Position numbers and translations under genes: made by a program
Shown here: positions 1 through 6,352 of the stretch, piece by piece
Position numbering within the stretch: the stretch's first letter is position 1
Layout of the letters: each line of letters starts with the position of its first letter
Assembly (NCBI GenBank): GCA_910586875.1
Contig: CAJUJI010000062.1
Span: forward strand, 1-15,271
Direction of reading: 5' to 3'
Source of the DNA: an uncultured Anaerotruncus sp.
GTDB lineage: Bacteria > Bacillota > Clostridia > Oscillospirales > Ruminococcaceae
Length of the DNA: 15,271 nucleotides
Notes under the pieces: generated by a model
What the model was told of the DNA's origin: nothing
The model's input: the letters and a program-made list of their open reading frames with translations, nothing else
Database searches by the model: none

Positions 1-1
1 T

Positions 2-1093
2 GTGGTGAAGGAGCCGGAGGCCCCTCCGCCCCTCTCCACAAGCTCCCCAGAGGAGAAAAGTGAACCGGTCCCTGATGCGATCCCAGCCGATCCAGCGGGA
101 ACGGCCGAGCCGGAGGGAGCGGCAGAAGAACACATCCTTATCGCCTACTTTACCTGGGCGGAAAACACCGAGGTAGCCCACCCGGAGGAGGTGGACATTG
201 ACGCTACCACCTCCGCCAGCGTTCTTCTGCCCGGAAACGCGGCCAAGCTGGCCAGATGGATCCGGGAGCGCACCGGCGGGGATCTGTTCTCCATCGTTGT
301 GGAGGAGCTTTATTCCAGCGACTATGATGAATGTCTGGATCGAGCCGCCGGCGAAAAGGCAGCAAATGCCCGCCCCGCCCTGGTGAACCATCTGGAAAAC
401 ATGGAGGATTACGACATCATCTTTCTGGGATTTCCCAACTGGTGGTACACCCTGCCTATGGCCATCCACAGTTTTTTGGAGGAATACGACTTTTCCGGTA
501 AGACAATCATCCCCTTCTGCACCCACGGCACCGGCGGCCTTGCCGGTACCATCCGGGACCTGACTGCCGCCCTGCCGGATTCGGCCACCGTTTTGGAGCC
601 TACCGGTGTCTACCGGCCGGAGGTAGATTCCTCCCAGGGAGCGGTCAATGAATGGCTGGACCGCCTTGGCTTTGATAAAACATCCCCGGAAGGGAAGGCA
701 GAGGAAAGCCCGGAGGAGGAAGGCGCCGCCGGAAAGAAACGGTTCCGCCTTGTGGCGGAAGGGAAAGAGATCTACGGGTCTCTTTCCGACACCCCTGCGG
801 CCAACGACCTATGGGAATCGCTGCCGCTGGAGCTATCCTTTGAGGACTACAATGGGACGGAGAAGATCGCCTATCTGCCCTCGTCCCTGACCACCCAGGG
901 AGAACCGGACAGCTTTGACCCCTCCCCCGGCGACCTGTGCTATTATGCGCCTTGGGGAAATATTTGCATCTTTTACCGGGATTTCCGCAATTCCAGCAGT
1001 CTTGTTTCTTTGGGGCAGCTGGATTCGGACATTCAGTGGCTTGCCGGACAAAGCGGCGAATTTAAGATGACGATGGAAAAGGCAGCGCCATAG
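2..1093 (+). CDS. Flavodoxin-like / cyclophilin-like fusion protein (5' end outside window)
   Basis: The frame is open to the left edge, so the true start, probably with a lipoprotein signal peptide like its neighbours, is missing. The visible 363 residues begin with a Pro/Glu/Ser-rich linker (about 1-44). A flavodoxin-fold domain follows (about 45-228): a first strand and phosphate loop region ILIAYFTWAENTE, the segment DYDIIFLGFPNWWYTLPMAI, a strand-loop with SGKTIIPFCTHGTGGL, and a closing helix NEWLDRLGF. After an acidic linker, a cyclophilin-like domain (about 247-355) shows the family pattern of a KKRFRLV strand, then PWGNICIFYRDFR and LVSLGQLDSD. Flavodoxin domains bind FMN and move electrons; cyclophilin-like domains of this bacterial type have no proven isomerase activity. 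An extracytoplasmic redox role is inferred from the lipoprotein neighbours. The same two domains appear as separate genes at 2277 and 3132. Confidence 0.85.
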   Translation: MVKEPEAPPPLSTSSPEEKSEPVPDAIPADPAGTAEPEGAAEEHILIAYFTWAENTEVAHPEEVDIDATTSASVLLPGNAAKLARWIRERTGGDLFSIVVEELYSSDYDECLDRAAGEKAANARPALVNHLENMEDYDIIFLGFPNWWYTLPMAIHSFLEEYDFSGKTIIPFCTHGTGGLAGTIRDLTAALPDSATVLEPTGVYRPEVDSSQGAVNEWLDRLGFDKTSPEGKAEESPEEEGAAGKKRFRLVAEGKEIYGSLSDTPAANDLWESLPLELSFEDYNGTEKIAYLPSSLTTQGEPDSFDPSPGDLCYYAPWGNICIFYRDFRNSSSLVSLGQLDSDIQWLAGQSGEFKMTMEKAAP

Positions 1094-1151
1094 CTTCATG
1101 CTGTCTTCAAGATGGCTTCACGCTGTTTTCATGGAAAGGTGGTATCATTTT

Positions 1152-2237
1152 ATGACACAAAAAATAGTTGCGCTGTTTTTGGCAGCGATGATGGGGGGCC
1201 TCTGCTGTACAGGCTGTTCACCGTCTGCACAGCAGGGAACCTCCGGCAGCCAGTCTGTCAGCAGCCAGAGTTCCGGCGGCCAAAGCCGGGAAGAAATTTC
1301 CTCCGGCAATTCCACCCCCGAAGTCGATGAACCGGAAGGAACTGCCGACGAGGCGGGAAATAGAGAGAACACAGAGATGCCTTCACCGGAGACGCCCATT
1401 GTTTATATGACCAGCAGCATCGACAGCCAAGGTCTGATGGCTGCCTACTCCGCTTTGAAGGCCGCCCCGGAAGGGCATATCGCAGTAAAGCTCAGTACCG
1501 GCAACTACCTGCGTACCGACCTGATTGGCGATTTGGTCCGCTCCTTCGATAGTCCTGCCATTGTGGAGTGCAACACCGCCTACGGCGGTTCCCGCTCCAA
1601 TACGGCCATGCACTACCAGGTGGCGGAGGACCACGGCTATACCGACATCGCCACAGTGGATATTATGGACGAAAACGGTTCCATGCCCCTGCCGGTAACA
1701 GGCGGGAGCAACCTGACGGAAAACTATGTGGGAGCCAATTTCGCCAACTACGATTATTTCGTTGTTCTTTCCCACTTTAAGGGCCACGCTATGGCGGGAT
1801 ACGGCGGAGCCATTAAAAATATCTCTATCGGGATCGCCTCGTCCCAGGGGAAATCCCATATCCACACTGCCGGACAGGGCGGAAGTATGTGGAGCGCCGC
1901 CCAGGACCCCTTTTTAGAATCTATGGCCGAGGCCGGTAAGTCGGTAGTGGATCATCTGGACGGGAACATCCTCTATATCAATGTGATGAACCGCCTTTCA
2001 GTGGACTGTGATTGTAATGGCAATCCAGCCGAGCCGGATATGCACGACATCAGCATCCTGGCTTCCTACGACCCGGTGGCGCTGGACCAAGCCTGTATTG
2101 ACCTGGTATACGCCGCTGAGGACGGCGGATCACTGGTGCGGCGCATCGAATCCCGCAATGGCCTGCATACCCTGGAGCACGCCGAGGCTATCGGCCTGGG
2201 GAGCCGCAGCTACCAGCTGGTGAGCATTGATTCCTAA
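1152..2237 (+). CDS. DUF362 domain lipoprotein
   Basis: I chose ATG 1152 because it follows a GAAAGGTGG ribosome site by about ten bases and starts a signal peptide (MTQKIVALFLAAMMGGLCC) ending in a lipobox-like TGC with Cys22. The frame stays open upstream to 1098, but that part is not signal-like. A Ser/Gly/Glu-rich linker runs to about residue 80. The rest is a DUF362 domain: a VECNTAYGGSR segment, FVVLSHFKGHAMAGYGGAIK, KNISIGIASSQGK near residue 222, and a DCDCNGNP cluster near residue 285. DUF362 proteins often carry a ferredoxin-type 4Fe-4S domain; none is visible here, the only clustered cysteines being in DCDC. The function of the family is not settled. Placement between flavodoxin-like genes suggests a redox or metal-related role outside the membrane; this is inference. 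Confidence 0.85.
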   Translation: MTQKIVALFLAAMMGGLCCTGCSPSAQQGTSGSQSVSSQSSGGQSREEISSGNSTPEVDEPEGTADEAGNRENTEMPSPETPIVYMTSSIDSQGLMAAYSALKAAPEGHIAVKLSTGNYLRTDLIGDLVRSFDSPAIVECNTAYGGSRSNTAMHYQVAEDHGYTDIATVDIMDENGSMPLPVTGGSNLTENYVGANFANYDYFVVLSHFKGHAMAGYGGAIKNISIGIASSQGKSHIHTAGQGGSMWSAAQDPFLESMAEAGKSVVDHLDGNILYINVMNRLSVDCDCNGNPAEPDMHDISILASYDPVALDQACIDLVYAAEDGGSLVRRIESRNGLHTLEHAEAIGLGSRSYQLVSIDS

Positions 2238-2276
2238 GCGCCTGTTTAGGCTCTGAAATACCCAAAGGGAGGTACT

Positions 2277-3083
2277 ATGAACAAAATACTGTCCTTGTTT
2301 CTGGCTGCCATATGGATGCTGTCCCTTGCAGCGTGCTCTGGACAAAGGGGACCAGAACAAAATGAAGTACAAAATACCCCATCACAAACCTCGCAGGCCC
2401 CGGTTCAGGAGGAGTCGCAGAATACGGAAAGCTCCGGCGCTTCACAGGGAGAAGCATCTGAGCACCAGCCCTCCATCCTGATTGCCTACTTTACCCGCCT
2501 TGACAATACAGACGCGACCTTGGATGAGATTGTGCAGGGCGGCGGCCCCTACGGCCCGCTGGGCGACTCCTTTGCTGACGCGGATATAGACGCCATTGCA
2601 TCCGCCAGCATCACCCTGACGGATGGAGAGGCCCACGGCAATGTAGAAACGATGGCGCGGATGATCGCCTCCGTCACCGGCGGCGAGATGTTCTCCATCC
2701 AGACCACCCAAAGCTATCCCACTGATTATGACCAACTGATCGATCTGGGAGGAGAGGAAAAAAACCAAAACCTCCGCCCGGAGCTGGCCACCCATCTGGA
2801 AGATATGGAGCGTTATGACATCATCTTTTTGGGCTACCCCAACTGGTGGTACGATATGCCTATGGCATTATACAGCTTTCTGGAGGAGTACGACCTGTCC
2901 GGCAAGACGCTCATCCCCTTTGCAGCCAGCGCAGGCGGCGGCTTTTCCAACACCATTTCTGCCATCCGTGAAGCGCAGCCAAACGCCGATGTGGTGGAAA
3001 ACGGCCTACATATCCCCATGAAAGAGGTCGGCCAGGGGGGCGCAGAAGATCGAAGAATGGATCAACCAGCTTGGTCTCACTGA
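2277..3083 (+). CDS. Flavodoxin-like lipoprotein with frameshifted C-terminus
   Basis: ATG 2277 follows AAAGGGAGGTACT. The signal peptide MNKILSLFLAAIWMLSLAAC has a clear lipobox (LAAC, Cys20), followed by a Gln/Ser/Glu-rich linker to about residue 60. The flavodoxin domain starts at SILIAYFTRLDNTDA and contains RYDIIFLGYPNWWYDMPMAL and SGKTLIPFAASAGGGFSNTI, close to the same segments of the gene at 2. The annotated end (GGAEDRRMDQPAWSH) does not look like a flavodoxin tail. Removing one G from the G6 run at 3045-3050 restores AQKIEEWINQLGLTDR and a stop at 3088-3090, giving 270 residues with the expected closing helix. The frame break is therefore either a sequence error or a real slippage site. 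The product should be membrane-anchored on the outer face and bind FMN if intact. Confidence 0.85.
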   Translation: MNKILSLFLAAIWMLSLAACSGQRGPEQNEVQNTPSQTSQAPVQEESQNTESSGASQGEASEHQPSILIAYFTRLDNTDATLDEIVQGGGPYGPLGDSFADADIDAIASASITLTDGEAHGNVETMARMIASVTGGEMFSIQTTQSYPTDYDQLIDLGGEEKNQNLRPELATHLEDMERYDIIFLGYPNWWYDMPMALYSFLEEYDLSGKTLIPFAASAGGGFSNTISAIREAQPNADVVENGLHIPMKEVGQGGAEDRRMDQPAWSH

Positions 3084-3131
3084 CAGATAAAGGGAAACGA
3101 TTCTATTGTATCAGGAAAGGAATGACATAGA

Positions 3132-3743
3132 ATGAAGCATAGGAACTATTTTGTCGCCTGTTTGGCGGCTCTGATGCTCTTGAGCAGCCTTTTGATAGGA
3201 TGCGCCGGGGAAAGCGGACAAAATCGGAGTTCCTCCGAGCCAGCGTCCGGTTCTGTGGAAAGCTCCTCCCCGGAGAGTCCGGCAGGATCCCAAAGCACGG
3301 CAGAAGGTTCTGGAAACGATTACGACCCAACCGCTACCGGGACCTATGAAGACGGCAGCACCCCCAGCTTCAGTGGAACAAAGCTCCGCCTGACCGTAAA
3401 CGGAGAGGAAGAGGTGGTGATCGCCTTATACGACAACACCGCCGCGGACGCCCTGCTGGAACGGCTTCCTTTGGAAGAACTCTCCTTCTTTGACCTGTCC
3501 GGTATAGAAAAACCGATCCAGCAATTGGAGGAACCTCTCTCCCTGGGGGAAGAGGAACCCGGCTACGCCCCTATTCCCGGCGAAATGGTCATCTACCGTC
3601 CTTGGGCGAACTTCACCATCTTTTACGGCGATTTCCGCTATTCTTCTGAATTGGTGCCTCTGGGCAAGGTGGAGAGCGACCTGGAAGTGATCTCCGGTCA
3701 AACGGAGGATTTTTCCGGCGTGCTGGAGCTGATGGAGGAATGA
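3132..3743 (+). CDS. Cyclophilin-like domain lipoprotein
   Basis: ATG 3132 lies behind the purine-rich GGAAAGGAATGACATAG, a usable ribosome site. The 203-residue product has a signal peptide ending in LIGC (Cys24), a Ser/Pro/Gly-rich linker to about residue 75, and a C-terminal domain that begins TKLRLTVNGEEEVVIALYDN. Its later strands, MVIYRPWANFTIFYGDFRYS and LVPLGKVESDLEVISGQ, match the second half of the fusion gene at 2-1093. This is the bacterial cyclophilin-like fold family that is often found next to or fused to flavodoxin. Catalytic activity is unproven for the family. It lies 49 bases beyond the flavodoxin-like gene with no terminator visible, so the two are probably co-transcribed and may act together as the fused version would. 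Confidence 0.85.
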   Translation: MKHRNYFVACLAALMLLSSLLIGCAGESGQNRSSSEPASGSVESSSPESPAGSQSTAEGSGNDYDPTATGTYEDGSTPSFSGTKLRLTVNGEEEVVIALYDNTAADALLERLPLEELSFFDLSGIEKPIQQLEEPLSLGEEEPGYAPIPGEMVIYRPWANFTIFYGDFRYSSELVPLGKVESDLEVISGQTEDFSGVLELMEE

Positions 3744-3765
3744 GCCGGTCACAGGAGGTATTTCC

Positions 3766-3792
3766 ATGAAGTGTTTTTTGCCCTTGTTTTGA
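3766..3792 (+). pseudogene. Remnant signal peptide of a small secreted protein or lipoprotein
   Basis: A good ribosome site (AGGAGG at 3753-3758) is followed by ATG 3766, but the frame stops after eight codons (MKCFLPLF). If one T is added to the T6 run at 3774-3779, it reads MKCFFALVLTFALVLTGMSP, an ordinary signal-peptide sequence, and then loses any recognisable pattern within about 25 residues. This looks like the decayed head of another secreted protein or lipoprotein whose body has been lost. It could instead be a short leader peptide, or a sequence error. Confidence is limited by the short length. Confidence 0.35.
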
Positions 3793-3900
3793 CCTTTGCG
3801 CTGGTCTTGACCGGAATGTCTCCTATCCGTAACGAAGTGAAAGAAAGCAAAATCATTTTTTGTGCATGGTATCCGCCTGGATGAGAAAGGGGGGAATGGG

Positions 3901-4443
3901 ATGGCAGTGTCCGACAAAATCATTTTGATTCCTGCTCTGAATCCGGATGAAGCGATGATAAAGCTAGTCAAGGGCTTACAAGGTGAGGGATTTGCTCGAT
4001 TCATCGTTGTTGATGATGGCAGCGCGGCGGAATTTTCAGACATCTTCCGTCGGGCAGAGAAATTGGGGTGTCTGGTGGTGCGCCATGAGCAGAATCACGG
4101 GAAAGGCGCGGCCATCAAAACAGCTCTCCGGGCAGCGGGCGGACGGGCTGGCGCGGATGGGTATATTACCGTTTACGCAGACGGCCAGCATCAGCCGGAA
4201 GATGTCCGAAGGATCGCCGAAAGGATGGACGCAGCACCGAATGCTCTGATTCTGGGAACCCGTGATTTTCATTCCAGAGATGTTCCGGTGCGAAGCCTGC
4301 TGGGGAACCGAATCACCTCTGTATTTTTTCGGCTGACCAGCGGGCTTGCCTGCCCGGATACCCAAACCGGGCTTCGGGGATCCCCCCGGCGCTTTTTGAA
4401 CTTGCCCTCTCGGAAGACGGGAGCCGGTATGAGTATGAAATGA
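3901..4443 (+). CDS. Family 2 glycosyltransferase, N-terminal part of a split GT2-GtrA protein
   Basis: ATG 3901 is preferred over the longer frame from 3862 because AAAGGGGG lies six bases upstream and the product then starts directly with the first strand, KIILIPALNPDE. A GT-A nucleotide-sugar binding fold follows: FIVVDDGS (38-41), HGKGAAIKTAL (66-76), YADGQHQPEDV (92-102, the metal/nucleotide loop) and LILGTRD. The family signature TQTGLRG ends at residue 160. From there the frame turns into non-homologous sequence and stops at 4443. Adding one G to the G4 run at 4376-4379 gives LRGIPPALFELAL, the expected continuation, and runs on into the GtrA-like frame to 4958 (352 residues). Such GT2-GtrA fusions are known in Clostridia and are thought to transfer a sugar to, or flip, a lipid-linked carrier. 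As written, the gene is broken. Confidence 0.85.
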   Translation: MAVSDKIILIPALNPDEAMIKLVKGLQGEGFARFIVVDDGSAAEFSDIFRRAEKLGCLVVRHEQNHGKGAAIKTALRAAGGRAGADGYITVYADGQHQPEDVRRIAERMDAAPNALILGTRDFHSRDVPVRSLLGNRITSVFFRLTSGLACPDTQTGLRGSPRRFLNLPSRKTGAGMSMK

Positions 4444-4958
4444 ATTTCCTGATGGACGCGGCCACCCTCGCCCCGATAGAATATGTGCCGATCCAAACGG
4501 TGTATCAAAATAGAAACAGAGGCTCTCATTTCAGGCCGGTTGCCGATTCCTGCCGCGTTTACGGGCGGCTTTTGCGGTTTGCTCTTTCCTCTTTGGCAGG
4601 GGCTGCGGTAGACTGGCTCCTCTTTTCTCTGCTGTTGTGGATCCTGCCGCTTCCCTTCCCTCAGATTATCTTCTGCGGAACGATCCTTGCAAGGGTCGTG
4701 TCGGGATTTGTAAATTTCCTGCTGAACCGGTACTTCTGCTTTCACAGTACGGCTCCGGCCGGAACAGAGCTGTTGCGCTATTTCCTTCTTTTCCTGCTGC
4801 AAATGCTGGCAAGCGCCAGCCTGGTTTCATTGGCTAGCTGTCTTCCCATTCCGCCGGTAGCGGCTAAGATCCTGGTGGATACGCTCCTGTTTTTCATCAG
4901 CTTCCGTATCCAGAAAAACTGGGTGTTCCTCCAAAGGAGGAAAATAGATGGAACATAA
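4440..4958 (+). CDS. GtrA-like membrane domain, C-terminal part of the split GT2-GtrA protein
   Basis: This frame holds the end of the glycosyltransferase domain (MNFLMDAATLAPIEYVPIQT, residues 1-20) and then a GtrA domain of four transmembrane helices: FALSSLAGAAVDWLLFSLLL, IIFCGTILARVVSGFVNFLL, LLRYFLLFLLQMLASASLVS and VAAKILVDTLLFFISF. The typical GtrA motifs are present: NFLLNRYFCFH after helix 2 and FRIQKNWVF at the end. GtrA proteins are thought to move undecaprenyl-phosphate-linked sugars across the membrane. There is no ribosome site before ATG 4440 and the glycosyltransferase domain continues across the junction, so this is not a separate gene but the back half of the one starting at 3901. 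It overlaps the next gene by 11 bases, which points to translational coupling. Confidence 0.85.
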   Translation: MNFLMDAATLAPIEYVPIQTVYQNRNRGSHFRPVADSCRVYGRLLRFALSSLAGAAVDWLLFSLLLWILPLPFPQIIFCGTILARVVSGFVNFLLNRYFCFHSTAPAGTELLRYFLLFLLQMLASASLVSLASCLPIPPVAAKILVDTLLFFISFRIQKNWVFLQRRKIDGT

Positions 4959-5973
4959 AAACAGAAAACAACGGCATCCGTATTTATGGGCGATCCTGTA
5001 TGGGATCCTGCTGACTGGTTATACCGTCTTTACCCTGTTAGATGCCTTTGTCATTCCAAGGGATATGATCTATCTGGATGATCTGCCGGGAAATGACCCT
5101 CACCAGGTTTTGGAGCAGCAGTCCCCCCAGCCGGGATCGGACAGCTCATCTGTTCCTGAAACCACAGAAGCGGAATCATCAGCGCCTGACCCTCTGGAGC
5201 CTAAATTTCCACCGGCTGAAGAAACGCCGGCGCAGACAATCATTACCGATACAAGTTATGAGGACGAAAATATTTCCATCCACATTACTACCGAGCGGCG
5301 GTATGATACCCAGGTCTATTTTGCCGAGGTACAGCTGAAAGAAAGTTCTTCTCTGAAAACCGGCCTTGCCGGAGGGGCCTTTGGCCGAAATCTCAGCGAG
5401 ACCACATCCGCTATGGCGGAGGAGAATGGGGCCATTCTTGCCATCAATGGTGATTACTATGGTTTCCGGGATACCGGCTTTGTGATGAGAAACGGTTATC
5501 TTTACCGGAACACCGCCAGGGCATCTGGCAGCGACGACGCGCTGGTGATCTACGGGGATGGTCGGATGGAAAACATCCGGGAAACGGAAACAACAGCCGA
5601 TGCGCTGGTGGAAAACGGGGCAGAACAAATCTTTTCTTTCGGCCCGGCACTGATACAGGACTCTGAAATTTCCGTTACACAGACCAGCGAGGTGGAACAG
5701 GCCATGCGGAGCAATCCTCGGACCGCTATCGGGCAGATCGGTCCGCTGCACTACATCTTCCTTGTGTCGGATGGCCAGACATCTGAAAGCACCGGTCTGA
5801 CTCTTTGGCAGGTGGCGGAGACGATGCAGGAGCTGGGATGTAAAACTGCCTACAATCTGGATGGCGGCGGTTCTTCCGCCATGTGGTTTATGGGCCGGAT
5901 CGTCAACAATCCTACCAGCGGATGGCGGGAGGGTGAAAGGAAGGTGAGCGATATTGTTTACATCGGCGAATAG
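4948..5973 (+). CDS. Membrane-anchored phosphodiester glycosidase (NAGPA domain)
   Basis: ATG 4948 follows CCAAAGGAGGAAAATAG, a strong ribosome site inside the end of the GtrA frame. Residues 12-32 form one transmembrane helix without a cleavage site, so the protein should be anchored with its body outside. A Ser/Pro/Glu-rich linker spans about 50-95. The NAGPA domain (also called DUF2233; phosphodiester glycosidase) fills about 100-341, with AILAINGDYYGFRDTGFVMR, a PRTAIG segment, and the diagnostic NLDGGGSSAMW (303-313) near the C-terminus. Members remove sugars linked through a phosphodiester, and several are linked to exopolysaccharide metabolism. Next to a glycosyltransferase, a CotH kinase and a VTC polymerase, a substrate containing phospho-sugars on the surface is plausible but not shown. 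Confidence 0.88.
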   Translation: MEHKNRKQRHPYLWAILYGILLTGYTVFTLLDAFVIPRDMIYLDDLPGNDPHQVLEQQSPQPGSDSSSVPETTEAESSAPDPLEPKFPPAEETPAQTIITDTSYEDENISIHITTERRYDTQVYFAEVQLKESSSLKTGLAGGAFGRNLSETTSAMAEENGAILAINGDYYGFRDTGFVMRNGYLYRNTARASGSDDALVIYGDGRMENIRETETTADALVENGAEQIFSFGPALIQDSEISVTQTSEVEQAMRSNPRTAIGQIGPLHYIFLVSDGQTSESTGLTLWQVAETMQELGCKTAYNLDGGGSSAMWFMGRIVNNPTSGWREGERKVSDIVYIGE

Positions 5974-6331
5974 ATGGAAAAGCGCAACAGCTATTTATCT
6001 CGGCTTATCTGCGTTTTGCTGTCTCTTTTACCGAATCTATGACCTTTTTTCCCACGGAGTCCACTCCCCCTATATGACCTGGCTGTTTGCCTGGCCTTTT
6101 GTTTTAGGGGTTCTTCCGGGGCTTGTTTTCTGGAAAGGGAAAAGGCTTCATGAACCGGGAAGGCTTTGTATCAATCTCTGGAACTCCGGCGTGGCAGCGC
6201 TGACTGTCAGCAGTCTCCTACGCGGGATCTTTGAGATAGCGGGAACAGCCTCTGTTTATCAGGCGCGGCTGATGTACGCAGGCGGATTGATGCTGCTGGG
6301 AGCAGGCATTGTCTATTTTCTTCGCCGGTAA
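5954..6331 (+). CDS. Small four-helix membrane protein of unknown function
   Basis: The frame begins at TTG 5954, overlapping the glycosidase gene by 20 bases. I accept this start because GGAAGGTGAG sits just upstream with good spacing, whereas the nearby ATG 5974 is in a different frame that stops after 22 codons and lacks a ribosome site. The 125-residue product has four hydrophobic segments at about 12-28, 42-60, 76-90 and 104-122, with basic residues between helices 2 and 3 (FWKGKRLHEPGR). I recognise no family. Its place between the glycosidase and the CotH lipoprotein, with no gaps, implies it belongs to the same surface-modification operon, perhaps as a membrane partner. A single-base error near 5978 could also explain the unusual start. 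Confidence 0.7.
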   Translation: MFTSANRWKSATAIYLGLSAFCCLFYRIYDLFSHGVHSPYMTWLFAWPFVLGVLPGLVFWKGKRLHEPGRLCINLWNSGVAALTVSSLLRGIFEIAGTASVYQARLMYAGGLMLLGAGIVYFLRR

Positions 6332-6352
6332 GCTCTTGGGAGGTGAGTTGAT

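Noticed and set aside
3850..3927. Two copies of AAAATCATTTT, 67 bases apart
   Set aside because: Short AT-rich repeat partly inside coding sequence; most likely chance.
3426..4043. 205-codon reverse-strand open frame
   Set aside because: It spans the cyclophilin-like gene, the intergenic gap and the glycosyltransferase start on the other strand, has no family pattern, and is a by-product of their codon use.
4376..4443. Programmed ribosomal frameshift joining GT2 and GtrA
   Set aside because: The site has no standard slippery heptamer and most relatives are single-frame fusions, so an ordinary one-base indel is simpler.
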